Shown: in pieces, positions 44,459 to 55,691 of the stretch
How positions within the stretch are numbered: the stretch's first letter is position 1
How the letters are laid out: every line of letters starts with the position of its first letter
Source of the DNA: Maniola hyperantus
Taxonomy: Eukaryota > Arthropoda > Insecta > Lepidoptera > Nymphalidae
DNA length: 64,000 nucleotides
NCBI RefSeq assembly: GCF_902806685.2
Contig: NC_048546.1
Location: 13,625,891 to 13,689,890 of the forward strand
Reading direction: 5' to 3'
Position numbers and translations under genes: made by a program
Notes under the pieces: generated by a model
The model's database searches: none
Told to the model about the DNA's origin: nothing
Seen by the model: the letters and a program-made list of their open reading frames with translations, nothing else

Positions 44459-44677
44459 GCAGTCAGTGAAAGCAAATGTCTAGAAAACTAACCAGTCTGT
44501 TGTAGTTCCATATGCCTAAAAGACTAGTCTAAAATGACAGGTTTAAAGGGCTTTAAATTCATTCTTTCTACGTATACATAGAATTCTTATCAGAAACCAA
44601 ATCGCGGCAGAAAATAATGTACATCGACTTTTAGGAGATAGCGGATTTTCAGACAAAAGATCATATTATATATAGAT

Positions 44678-44853
44678 TTTTTTTAAAGAATATTAGCCAA
44701 ATTGATTGCTGACTAATATTCCCCTTTCCCCTCCAATTAAGCGTAAAGCTTGTGCTAGGAGTAGATACAACAATAGTGCAGCGGATGGGATTTGAACCGG
44801 TGACCTTTCGGTTTTCAGTCCTCCTTTAACCGTCGAGCTATCGAGGCTCTTTG
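44678..44853 (-). mobile_element. tRNA-Phe-like SINE (type 2), minus orientation
   Basis: Reverse complement of the type 2 SINE: box B appears as 'gggatttgaaccgg', the anticodon-arm relic as 'cggttttcagtcc', and the A-rich tail as the (t)n at 44680. Full description at 56888. Confidence 0.75.
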
Positions 44854-45021
44854 GTATGAGTGACAGTGACAACACTACAGAGCCAAAATGTCATTCTGTT
44901 CATTCATTCATTCAAAGGCTGATGTACATTACTTTTTGCCGCATACTGTAATACCTCTTGCCCTGCAGTAAAAGATAACAAGGGTTTAAATTAAAAAAAA
45001 ATAAGTTCACCAATCAAACTT

Positions 45022-46776
45022 TTAATCGTCATCTATATTCTCCAAAGGGTATTCAGTCATGATTAAACCTCTGCTCCACAGGGCATCGGCTATCTGTAGC
45101 TTGTCTGTTTCATTGGGCACATCTAGGTTTTCTACACACACATACTCTGGATAGGAACTTATTAAAGTGTCAATCGCAGGAGCTAGGTCTTCCTCAATTT
45201 CCAAATACGGTAACTCATTTCCATGGTACTCTAATGAGTTCTCCACATAGTAATACAGTCTGATGCGTTCCTCGGAGACCATCCTCAGTATATTCTTACG
45301 TAGGAGTCTTATCCTTGTATCTAAGCTTATTTCTACTCTATTTGTCACTTTTCCATTTTCCACCATGACATCTGTGCCACCATATACAGTGACAGCTTTT
45401 TCTAAATCAGTCAAAACAGGTGGTAGTGCATCCTGTTGGAATTTCTTGCTCATTTGGTCCACTGCTTCATCTATTGGTAGGTAATTTTGTATGTTGTTAA
45501 ATAGATTTTTGACTATCTGTTCTATTTCAGCTTTTCGGGAAGTTTTGACATCAGAATGGACCAATCCAAAGTTATCATAGATATCGAACGGCAGACCCTT
45601 TCTAAACTCAACGTTTTCATTGATAGCCATCTGTAAAGCTGCAGGGATCATTTTCTCAAATAAATCTGCCCATGCATGTTTTTGGTACATGCTTATTGTT
45701 ACATGTAAGGAATGCTCCCCGTCTATTGTGACCCCTTGATGGATATATCCTCGAGGGAAGTACAGCATATCACCAGCTTCCAATGTTACTTCTAATATTG
45801 GCTCTCCTATTTCATCATCAGTGAAATTTTTTGATGATGTCCTGGGTAAGGTTTCAAGTATATCTCTTGGTTTGTAAATACGCCAATGTTTCTTGCCTTC
45901 TGCTTGTAAGATGAACGCTTCAATATCGTCATAATGTGGTGCAAATCCTTGGCTATCCGGTGGTGTTAAATAGGCGTTGGCTCCGACAAAAGAATGTAAG
46001 AATTCTTGTAGAGTTGCATTTAGCAGATGCAGCCGTGACATATAAGTCTGCGGGTTTAATAACCTGATGCTGCAGCCATTTAAATAGAAGTCCCAGACAA
46101 GATGGGGGTGTGCTCTGCCTTCAGGGTTGTGGGTTTCCCTTTTCCCGTCAACATAAGATGTGATGTCAATGTTTTTAGTGTACTGAATATTTTCGTTTCT
46201 CAGCATGGAGTCTATGAGTGGTGTGGAGATTATGTCATTGTAGTATCTCGACTTGTTTCTTGCTATATGCAGTGGCTTTTTCTCCCATATCTGATTAAGG
46301 AAATCTTCGGGGCTGAATGGTGCAATCATCCATTTGAAAACCTTCAGCCCTTCTTCAGTGCTGTCAGTTTGAACGGGAGTCAAGTCAAAGCTGTTATTAC
46401 TGGACTCTGAGATTGATTTCACGTATTCAGGTACTGCAATTTCTTCTTCTTTCTTCAATTTCGTACGTAATAATTGCGGTACCTCTATCTCCACACGTTC
46501 AGAAGACTTTCTATTCCTTAATTCTTTATGGGTATTAATTTTATTATCCTTTTTCGACTTCTTTTTCTTATGCAACTTTTTCTTGGAGATGTTTTTCAAC
46601 TCTTTCTGCTTCTTTTGCTCACGTTTAAGCTTCACTCCGATCTCTTTCATTTGGTCGTCTCCAACATCTTTTAGGATTTTCGGTGACGTCGCTGTTTTGA
46701 CTTTTCTATTCCTTTTCTTTTTAGGTTCCCTTCTATTAGCATTGTATACAGCAAAAGCCGATACTGGCGATTCCAT
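45022..46776 (-). CDS. NO66: Ribosomal oxygenase / JmjC histidyl hydroxylase NO66
   Basis: Single exon, 584 aa, start ATG at 46776. Residues 1-110 are a Lys-rich, nucleolar-type tail (KKKRNRK, KLHKKKKSKKDNK). The JmjC fold follows: a PFSPEDFLNQIWEKKPLHI entry segment near 155; the Fe(II) ligands in PHYDDIEAF (HxD, near 280) and in PRGYIHQG (distal His, near 344); and a K...W pair in GKKHWRIYKP for 2-oxoglutarate/fold support. A winged-helix-like C-terminal part follows. Known NO66/RIOX1 proteins hydroxylate a histidine of ribosomal protein L8; histone H3 demethylation has also been reported. Length and intactness are normal for the family. RIOX1 is also intronless in human, so the single exon is not evidence of retrocopying here. 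No poly-A tail is seen after the stop. Confidence 0.96.
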   Translation of the reverse strand: MESPVSAFAVYNANRREPKKKRNRKVKTATSPKILKDVGDDQMKEIGVKLKREQKKQKELKNISKKKLHKKKKSKKDNKINTHKELRNRKSSERVEIEVPQLLRTKLKKEEEIAVPEYVKSISESSNNSFDLTPVQTDSTEEGLKVFKWMIAPFSPEDFLNQIWEKKPLHIARNKSRYYNDIISTPLIDSMLRNENIQYTKNIDITSYVDGKRETHNPEGRAHPHLVWDFYLNGCSIRLLNPQTYMSRLHLLNATLQEFLHSFVGANAYLTPPDSQGFAPHYDDIEAFILQAEGKKHWRIYKPRDILETLPRTSSKNFTDDEIGEPILEVTLEAGDMLYFPRGYIHQGVTIDGEHSLHVTISMYQKHAWADLFEKMIPAALQMAINENVEFRKGLPFDIYDNFGLVHSDVKTSRKAEIEQIVKNLFNNIQNYLPIDEAVDQMSKKFQQDALPPVLTDLEKAVTVYGGTDVMVENGKVTNRVEISLDTRIRLLRKNILRMVSEERIRLYYYVENSLEYHGNELPYLEIEEDLAPAIDTLISSYPEYVCVENLDVPNETDKLQIADALWSRGLIMTEYPLENIDDD

Positions 46777-47254
46777 ATTTTCTTTTTATAACCGGGTTCT
46801 TTGTATAACCTAAACTGCAAGCGGCATTGGTTTTTTAATTATTTGTTGCATACGATATGCCTTTGCTTTACCAAAAACAGTTTTATTTCATAACTTAAGT
46901 ATTTCTGTTGAAGTTTTCAAAGATGTAGAAAATATACCAGGAAATACTACAACCAACTAACCACCAACCAGTGTCCTAACAGCCCATACAAATCTTTTTT
47001 CTTCGTGAAAAATAGTTCGTCACTTTGCAGTAGATGGCGCTACTTCGGAGAATTATTTCTTCGGTGAACTTCAGATGTTATTAGTCTGTGTTCTGTGATT
47101 TTGTTTCCTTTTGTGATCCGTGAATGTGTTCTGTTTGTGTTTTTATGATAAATTCTACGATTTTGCTTGCTCCCTGGACTCCGACGGCTTCGTTTTTCTC
47201 ACTGGACTTACGCGCAAACCCCTGGACACTGATCTGCCTAACGATTTGGACTAT
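46777..47254. promoter_or_regulatory. Intergenic region upstream of NO66
   Basis: The NO66 5' UTR/promoter must lie here. Plus-strand sequence from about 47086 ('ctgtgttctgtgattttg') could start the possible THAP-like transcript, so the region may be bidirectional. No core motif is certain. Confidence 0.3.
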
Positions 47255-47607
47255 AGCTGCTTGTGAGAGAGGTTATTTTGTTGTGTGCCGAGATACGGTA
47301 AAACTCGTAAGTAATCAACTTATAAATTATTATTTAAAGCAAAGACTAATTATTAGTCTTCGTCGCCTTCGTGTCTATGCTAAAAACTGATGCAGATTTC
47401 CTCACGAAAAGAGGAGTTTTAACAGTGTTATGAAACGTTTGATATATTAAAAACTAGAGTCCATCGGTTTAGCTACTGGTGGTTAGGGCTTCATAGTAAG
47501 GTAGCTTCACACTATATTTGCTGTCTTGAGTACGTCTCCTTCTGTATCTGACCTTTGGTCTAATAAAAGCTTCATTAAATGTTGCTCTTCATTATTTATA
47601 TTATAAA

Positions 47608-47848
47608 CTAGCTTATGCTCGCGACTTCGTCCGCGTGGAGTACACAAATTTCAAACCCCTCTTGGACTACACAAATTTCAAACCCCTCTTTCACCCCTTT
47701 AGGGGTTGAATTTTCAAAAATCCTTTAGCGGATGCCTACGTCATAATAGCTACCTGCATGCCAAATTTCAGTCCGATCCGTCCAGTAGTTTGAGCTGTGC
47801 GTTGATAGATCAGTCAGTCACTTTTCCCTTTTATATATTTAGATAAAA
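47608..47848 (-). repeat. Dispersed repeat family B, minus orientation
   Basis: From 'actagcttatgctcgcgact' to 'gatcagtcagtcacttttcc'. It carries an extra direct repeat of 'acacaaatttcaaacccctc' near its start. Confidence 0.75.
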
Positions 47849-48044
47849 TGTAATTTTGGATGTTTGTTACCACATCACAATTAAAGAAACAATTTGGATT
47901 AGGTTAATTAGCAACAGAGATGGTATATTATGCGGTATGCACCAATTCTAAAGTCCTCGCAGACAAAGTCATAAACAGAAGCTGGTAGTAATACTCATTG
48001 ATTTATGCAACGGTATGTGGTCAGTTCTCACAAATTTTTTTCAG

Positions 48045-48226
48045 GCAAAGATGGTACAATTCTATATTCATTTCTCAATCCTGAAAAAGAAATGGATCTG
48101 TATCTTGCGTGGACTCGAGCTGTTGGACTAGACACATCTTTGGATCCTCACTATGTGTATCGAAACCGACGAGTGTGCCATGCTTATTTTGAATTGAAGT
48201 TTCAGATTAAGACGAAGGTGATATAA
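48045..48226 (+). CDS. Possible THAP-like terminal exon (partial, weak)
   Basis: After a strong acceptor (TTTTTTTCAG ending 48044) the phase-2 frame reads GKDGTILYSFLNPEKEMDLY, then LAWTRAVGL, RRVCHAYFELKF and a stop at 48224-48226, with AATAAA at 48253. The spacing of W, the basic patch and the C-x2-x-F end recall the second half of a THAP zinc finger, but the final His ligand is Tyr. An upstream piece ending at 47297 (CVPRYG, donor GTAAAA) would join in phase and supply the first Cys; a second donor at 48012 also fits. No start codon can be joined. It may be a decayed THAP gene or transposon remnant. Confidence 0.35.
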
Positions 48227-48259
48227 TTAAAATGTTGGCATTTAATCTATTTAATAAAA

Positions 48260-51200
48260 GAAATTATAAAAAACTGTCTAATCGCTACACTGTTGTTTTA
48301 TTTGCCTAAAGTAATTCAAATTCCACTGTCTCCAAAGTAATTTCTAAAAGTCAAATCAATTAATATTTGATTTTTGGAAATTACTTTGGGGAATAATATT
48401 ATTTAAGAAATATCCTGAGGAGCGCGATTTGTTCGGCTTTAGGGATGTCACATATCGCTAGATGGCGCTATGCAATCAATCTGAGTGTTAACTCTATACC
48501 CTATATTCAATGTACTCTGTGCCACCAACTAACAACCTTTTATTTCTGGTCGGTACTCGGTGGTAACAACACCACCGAACAACACTGCACGGGCGGTATA
48601 CTTTTGAGTGCTTTTGAGGTTATATTTTGATTTTGTAACACAATATTTTGTTCTGAGCCATATGGTTCTGAGTTTTGAAAGTCTTGGTTTTGCAAATACC
48701 TACCTAATTCTCGTAACTCTATGATATTTTTGACCATTGATGGAAGTAGATAATCTATGGATGGAAGCTTCCACGACAAGTTCCACGAAGCTTCGAACCT
48801 CAGACTAAGAATCAAGGAGACTTGGCATTAAAATAATAAAATAATACATAGGTAGGTACCTACCTTGTTAGAGCAAGCTAGGTGTACAGAGAAAAGCTCT
48901 GAAGAGTGATAGAGATATAAACACAATTTTTTGTCTTTGTCATAGTTTAGCTTTTTTTTTGTTGGGCACGTTGTAGTTTGTACCCAACAAACCTTTGTGA
49001 TAGTAATTTATTGCGAATATTACGAGTTTTTCTTTAGTTTTCTGTTTTAAATTTAGTATTGAAGGTGTGTAGAAGCCATTTATGGTGCATTGCTGTGTAA
49101 AAGTTGTAGCGAACACAAATTATGAAACATAACCTTTCATACGTAAGTAATAAGTATTATTTCTTTTGTTGTTTTGTCCCTTTCGGGTAAAAAAGCGGAG
49201 TTCTATAATATTATTATTATACTCTTTGGTGGAGTTGATTATAACCAACTTTTTTTTGTATTTAGCTTTTGACAGTGTTTTGACACGACACACAATTTCA
49301 GTGTTGCTATATTTGTGTTTAAAACTCCTTACTCCTTAGAGCTCGAGCAGCGCGCCAGCATTATCGTGCGACTTCGGTTGCTGGTTCCAGCGAATTCCAG
49401 CGACGGCCGATGGGCGATGAATCACAGTGCAGTGTACGGGCAACTAGGGACACCAAATTTCATCTTTCTAGGACCAGCGGTTTACATTAATTGATGGTGG
49501 GTGCTTATAAAGCTAAATATACCTACATGAGGCCCTGTCAGGGTATTGCAAATACAATTTTAGGTACAATAAAATGATAAATATTAAAGATGCAACAAAA
49601 GGTTACAATTTATAATACAATAAGAAAATTATTAAATTATCATTACTATATAATAAATATTATTCATTAGCATGCTTATAATTATATTATAACATTATGA
49701 GAATGTAGACTAGAATTTATTACAAAGTAAGAATTTGAAAAAAAATTGATGGTGTAGGTAAATAAAAAAATAGGCAGTTAAGTACTTAAAGTTTGATTTG
49801 TTTTATTTAAGAATTGCATCGGATACAATTTACATTCATATTAATATTACATATTTTACCGTTAAAGGCATACATCATGTTTTATCGACAGATAGGTAGG
49901 TATAATTTTTTGTATATATAACCTTACTAGTGTCTAATATTCTATCAAGATATACAAATATTTTGTTACAATATTGAATTTTAATAATTAGATATTTGTG
50001 AGATTGATGTATAATGTTAATATTATAGCAGTGTACACCTAAAAAGACATTTTATTTGATTATTATAATGTTTCAATACAATAGTCCCTGTAAAATATTA
50101 CTAAATACTGTCAGCATTTTAGATAGGTACGTAGTGAATTGGAAATACCTACATTAATATCCATTAATGTTGAAAATGTGTTGTGTATTATCTAACGGTC
50201 ATTATTTGAGCAGTAGGTACTGAGTAAATTATATTAGGTATGGTAATGATTTAAAACCAGTTCACGTAATTTCAGTAATAGCTAAAATTTATGTTAGCAA
50301 ATTTTCTTTTACTGGGAAATATTCTTTCTATAGAAAGAATGATCTATCAAAATAAAATATATTATAGGTTGGTAATATAAATAGCTATGTCTCAACGCCA
50401 TAATATAAGCTTGTATTATATTGTCATCGATTCTTGTTACTACATAAATATTTATTTTTATTTTTCTGAAAAAGTCGCACTAAGAACTATTATTAATATT
50501 AAAAAAACTGTATGAAATGCAATGAAATTTAACAAACCTCAACCAAGTACCTTATTGTCACAGCCAAAGATTTAAAGAGATTGACGGCCTTATAACAAAA
50601 AAATTAAACAAGCTTCAAACGCATGTTTATTTTAATTTCCTTAAAACTGTCAAATCGTCAATTATATCGCCAGTTAAACTTGTTATATTTCTTTGTGGTA
50701 AGACGGTTAGTATATATTTTATGTTTTAAAGAAAAAAATAAAGTGAATTTATCGCCTTATTTTATTAAAAAATTGAAGAAATTTTGTCAACACAAAATAT
50801 TATAATACATACCTACATAGTAAAATAGTAAGATTTTATTTTCTACAATATAATATTATATTTCTGCTATATTTCATTTACTCGTAAGATATATTTCTAA
50901 GAAACATCAAAAACATCAACACATAGGCGTACATAATATGTTATATATTTCTAAAAACACTAACATAATTTAATAGGTATGTGCATGCAAATTGTATTTT
51001 TGATGTATAGCTGTCACATAATTATTGATACGTGTCGAGGTCATAAGGCTAAAAAGTATTTTTATTTATTTTAATCAAGAAATTAAATAAATTTCCTTTT
51101 ATTTAATCTAATATTATCAACATCTTGTTTACTACAATGATACGTACGTGGGCTGAAGACTTCTGTATGGGATCTAAAATTTTGATATGCCGTCAATTTT

Positions 51201-52195
51201 AATAAGTTCATACTAGATATTTACGTATACAGTAGATGCAGAAGGACATGTTCTTCAGTCTATTCGTGTTTAATATTTTATTCTATAAAATTGTTATTTT
51301 TATTATTATAGGTTTTCAATAGAAATCTATATAGTTAATATTGAAATAGAAAAGTGAGAAAATCTGAAAACCTCCTCAGTCTTTTGACGAACTCGATCGA
51401 AAAAAGTTCGATTTTTAAAACAGAATAATATTTTTTGTGACACAAATAATTTCAGACGTTAGTTATGTAGGTATAGGATTCCTGGTTACTAATTAAGAAT
51501 ATAATAGCGGTGCTTTTTGCTTTTTTGTATTTTTCACCTATTGAACGATATAAATACCTTCATCTTGGTGTTGTAAGGTGACTGCGTTTATAAAATGCTA
51601 AATTATATAACTTTCTTTAATTATATAATCCTATGCATGCGGCTATCTACAATTTTCTAAGAAGAATGCATACTTTGACTTGGCGAACACACGATTTTAG
51701 TCAGACTGCACTTGAGGAATGTAATTCTTATGAAATCAAATTTCATAAACTGTAGATTACTAGTTATTTGTGAAAATCATTTGAAAATTCATGCCATTAC
51801 AGATATTTTTATATATCTCTATGATTTTATTACATGCAAGTTATTAGTATTTTTTCATTCATTTACAGTTTAAACACACCTGATAATTATTGTGAAGATG
51901 CGATTAAAGAAACCAAGTTTTAGCAGTAAATAACCTAGCGACAATTATAAAATTTAGAATTTTCTAAAATTAACAATGCAGCAAGTGTTTTCTTTACACA
52001 AATATCTCTAAATAAATCATTTTTACTTTGATACACTTTTCAACTAGGTACCTACTCTAATAGAAATAATATTGGTAGACATAATATAGTATTTTTACGA
52101 TATTTTATTTTTTAAATTCTACTTTAATATTTCTAAACACCCTGAGCTTATGACATGTCTATTAAAACCAAGACGTCACATTAATTTGTATATAA
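48260..52195. other. Long AT-rich intergenic region without supported gene
   Basis: No exon, RNA gene or repeat family was recognised. At 49084 a short frame (MVHCCVKVVANTNYE, then stop) precedes a good donor (TAC, GTAAGT), but nothing links it to an exon. Confidence 0.4.
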
Positions 52196-52201
52196 TTTAT
52201 T
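52196..52201 (-). terminator. Candidate polyadenylation signal of the K2P channel gene
   Basis: AATAAA on the minus strand, about 130 bases after the channel's stop codon at 52328. Confidence 0.5.
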
Positions 52202-52327
52202 TACTATAAAAAAATATGAAAGATGGTTGGCAATCGTAAGTGCATTTTACTCTGTTGGAACATAGTACAGTTACAATAGCTACGAAAACAAAAAAAAAAC
52301 GTTAGCTGGTCAAAGTTTTGAAGCGTT

Positions 52328-54747
52328 TTAGTGTACTCGAATATCCCTTGCATGGACTGGCGTCGTGTCCTCAGGGCTCGGGCTGTCATCTAGATGTGGT
52401 CTGATGTGCACAACTGAGCGGCGTTGGTCGTGATGATGGTAGTCATCCCTCATCACCAGTCCTCCGATACCGTAGCCAGGACCCATCACTCCCGAACCGC
52501 TTAAACGCATCTTCTCTGGATCCTCGTCAAGCTTCATTGAAGAGAAGACCGTGCTGAGATTCAGTTGAGGAATGTCGTAGAACACCGTCAGAGTCAACAT
52601 CAAGAAGGTTAGTCCAATGATCAAGTAGACTGAAATAAGAAAACAAAAATAAATACATTTATACTTTTAATTAAATTAATTGTTTGCAAGTACTTTCAGG
52701 TTGATATAATTTCCTCGAAAATTGGGTAAAATTAAATGCTGGTAGTACTAGCAAAATTTGATGCAAAAATTACTCTATTCTCTTGACTACTAGACTCATA
52801 GGTACATAGTAGATAATCTATGTACTAGACTAATGACACGGACCTCTTGCATCAAGATTGACACAGACTATGTATATTCATAACATCTCTATGGTTTGTT
52901 ATGGAAGACAAAAAACTGGCCAAGAATCCAATATATATATATTGATTTTTTTTGTATCGATGTAAGAGGCTAATCGATCGGCAGTCTTAAAATTAGGAGT
53001 TAGGACAAAATAACATGCTTTCATTTACTTTTAATTAATCATAGATTTATCACTGGTTTCTAAAAGGGCCGGCGTTCCAGTATATAATTGTACTCTGTGG
53101 GCGACACCCTTGTCATTCTGAGAACAGACCCCGTGCTTAGTAGTAGGCCGGCGATGGGTTGGTCATGAAACTTACAGGTGGCGGCAACTTTGTAGACAGG
53201 GCGGTAGGGCTGGTCGGGGTAGTCTCCGGGGATGTAGTCGCCCAGGCCGATGGTGGTGAGCGATATGAAGCAGTAGTAGAACGAGTCCAGGTAGTCCCAC
53301 TCGGGCTCCAGCGCGGCGAACGCGGCCGCCGGCAGTAGCAAGAAGAACACTACCAGGATCGACACTGGAAATAAGAAACAGTATGATCACTGATCAACTC
53401 ACTATTATATTATTTCTCTTACATGGCTGCTATTAGTTATGGCAGTGTTGCCATTGCATCATTTTAAACAAAAAACTTTTGATTTAAAATATTGTCGTCA
53501 CTTATATTCTGTGGTTTTAGTTTCTTCGAGTATTACAAATCGAGTTACAAGTAAAAATACTTTGAATAAATTATTTGACTTTGAATTAATCAGCACCCCA
53601 ATAAAGTACGAAAACGACACCCATATCAATGAAAAGAACACAATAATTTTTTCAATTTCAAAATGGACGTCATTTGAGCAATCAGGATTCCAAGAGACCT
53701 CGAAAACGAAACGTATTTAATTTTAAAAAAAGATGTAGGTAGGTGGTAGACATGCCCAGAACGATGATGTAGGAGAAGAATGAAGGAATGCAGCAGAGAC
53801 TTCCCCATGTTGGGAAGAAGTGTTATATGGCGAAGCTTTCGGTATTACCTATAATCATGAGGTGCACTAGGCGTATGGTGAAGGGGCGGTAGAGGTGTCC
53901 CAGGGCAGCATTAAGCGAGCGTAGCAGAGACGTGGCGGGCAGGAGTAAACGCTCCACCAGCGCTGACAGCAGTACCAGCGTCAGCGGAATGCCGAGCAGT
54001 GCGTACACCATGCAGAACAGCTTCCCTGGCTTGGAAAGCGGTGTTACATGACCATAGCCTGTGAAATAAACGAGTTTCTTCCATTAATTTACTGCATTAT
54101 CAGGTGAAATTGGAATCGAGCACTAGTCTTTCATCGAATAAAAAATACTAATATAACATTTGAACACAAAGATGAATGAAGAGATTTGCAGAAGAACCAA
54201 GTTCACTGACATGTCTAGCCCAAACCATCAGTAGGTAAGTTGAAGTGGCAGTAGGCAGTGGAAAGATGTAGGGCGGAGACCGCGTACCTAACCTACTAGT
54301 AAGAGTAGTGTGGAGCGCTAAGCCACCTCACCTCGTCTTTGCTAGTAGCACCTAGCAGAAAATCTTCCAGTACCAACTAGCCGGAGATTTTCAAGTACCA
54401 ACTAGCCGGAGATTTTCAAGTACCAACTAGCCGGAGATTTTCAAGTACCAACTAGCCGGAGATTTTCAAGTACCAACTAGCCGGAGATTTTCAAGTACCA
54501 ACTAACCGGAGATTTTCAAGTACCAACTAGCCGGAGATTTTCAAGTACCAACTAGCCGGAGATTTTCAAGGACCAACTAGCCGGAGATTTTCAAGTACCA
54601 ACTCACCGATGGTAGTGACCACAGTGGAAGAGAAGAACAGCGACTGTCCGAAGGTCCAGTTTGGACCCCCACTCACGTTGCGCGAGGCAGACACACCGCG
54701 GTTGCTAGCTCGGATCACCTCGTCCAATAACGTCTCCAAATCCTCGT
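52328..54747 (-). CDS. Two-pore-domain potassium channel, TWIK-type, 3' four exons
   Basis: Exons 54747-54607, 54058-53849, 53364-53176 and 52629-52328 join in phase with GT-AG borders (at least 279 aa). The first contains an extracellular N-glycosylation motif (NVS), the pore helix NWTFGQSLFFSSTVVTTIG, and is spliced in the middle of the filter; the next exon supplies YGHVTPLSKPGK and a membrane helix (MVYALLGIPLTLVLLSALV). Exon three carries a third helix (SILVVFFLLLPAAAF), the second pore and filter TTIGLGDY. The last has the fourth helix and a His/Asp-rich cytosolic tail. The GYG and GLG filters and pore spacing are those of K2P leak channels, closest in feel to KCNK1/TWIK. The exon or exons for the N-terminus and first membrane helix were not found up to the window edge, so they are distant or lost. 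Confidence 0.93.
52827..52888 (-). mobile_element. LTR remnant related to the young Gypsy element
   Basis: The text 'tcaagattgacacagactat' and its surroundings ('gacctcttgcatc' before, 'ttcataaca' after) match the outer third of the LTR at 39643-39824 with a few substitutions. It lies in the last intron of the K2P gene and shows that an older relative inserted here. Confidence 0.7.
53098..53168 (+). mobile_element. SINE-like family D, 3' part, in a K2P intron
   Basis: Carries 'cccttgtcattctgagaaca' and 'ggccggcgatgggttggtca'. It ends ten bases from the splice donor of exon 53364-53176. Confidence 0.6.
54180..54300 (+). mobile_element. Decayed RTE-like LINE fragment in a K2P intron
   Basis: 'gaagagatttgcagaagaac' and 'cggagaccgcgtacc' match parts of the LINE segment at 35410-35540 with many changes. 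Confidence 0.45.
54364..54602. repeat. 25-bp minisatellite ending at a splice donor
   Basis: About nine and a half units of 25 bp, with core 'agtaccaactagccggagat', nearly identical to each other; one unit has 'aaccgg' and one 'ggacc'. The last unit runs into the donor (ACTCAC on +, GTGAGT on -) of exon 54747-54607. Confidence 0.92.
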
Positions 54748-54831
54748 CTGTAATTAAAAGTGGGCTACTTATTCGAGGGGCCGGACTTCGATCTCGGGAA
54801 CGTACAGGTCTAACTTTTCGATTACTTGGTG

Positions 54832-54960
54832 TAACGGTGAAAGAAAACATCGTGAGGAAACCTGCATGCTTGAGACTTCTCTATAATGTTCTCAAAGGTG
54901 TGTCAAGTCTACAAATCCGCACTTGACCATCGTGGTAGATATCTTACGGATTTATTTTGC
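54832..54960 (+). mobile_element. SINE-like family D, 5' part
   Basis: Starts 'aacggtgaaagaaaacatcg' and continues through 'ctctataatgttctcaaag'. The 3' half is lost. It lies upstream of the first visible K2P exon. Confidence 0.6.
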
Positions 54961-55509
54961 AGTGCGAGCTTCATCCTTACAGCAATAGTCTTCGCAACTA
55001 TGCTTAGTTAGCGACCTATTGTTTGGTGTTCGATTCAAGTTTAGATATTAGATAAACTCACTGTAATACAATTATTTATACACCTACTTTATTTAAATAT
55101 ATAAATATCGCGGGTATAAGCTAGTCTAGCAATAATGCAAACAATAAAGCTTTTTATTATTATTATTATTATTACCTATTATAAACCATTTCGCAATGTC
55201 AAAAGAGCAAGTCCCTATCGACAGTATCTTTGTAACAAGTCTTTTCCAAGTGCTAATTAATTCGAGAAGGAGAGCAATCCGATCAAACGGCTGATGTAAT
55301 CCGTTCACACTAACGGCGTTCTTTGGAATAATTAAACGTTAAAACTTTTAACAAGTTTTCAGCATAGCTTTATCGATCTATAAGACAACAATAAAATGTT
55401 TTGGCGATAAATTATAAATTGGTGTTTTATGAAATAAAATTTCAAAAACGCCGTAAATTAAGAAGTTTAGAAACTGGAAATAACTGTTCAATTTATAAGG
55501 TAAGAAAAG

Positions 55510-55640
55510 CTTCATGATCATCATCATGAACAACCCATAGCCGGCTCACTACAGAGCACGGGTCTCCTCTCAGTATGAGAGGGGTTTGGCCATAGTCCAC
55601 CACACGGCCAAGTACGGATCGGCAGACTTCACACACCTTT
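55510..55640 (-). mobile_element. SINE-like family D, minus orientation
   Basis: 'caacccatagccggctcact' and 'gtctcctctcagtatgagag' are reversed family D blocks. Confidence 0.6.
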
Positions 55641-55691
55641 GAGAAAAGCCGATAGACATTGGGGTACTATTATATATTCTGTGGTTGGGGT

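Noticed and set aside
49084..49143. THAP N-terminus (MVHCCV...)
   Set aside because: It stops after 16 codons, and the following donor has no matching downstream exon.
54364..54602. CRISPR-like array
   Set aside because: The 25-bp units are contiguous, with no unique spacers, and the genome is eukaryotic. It is a minisatellite.
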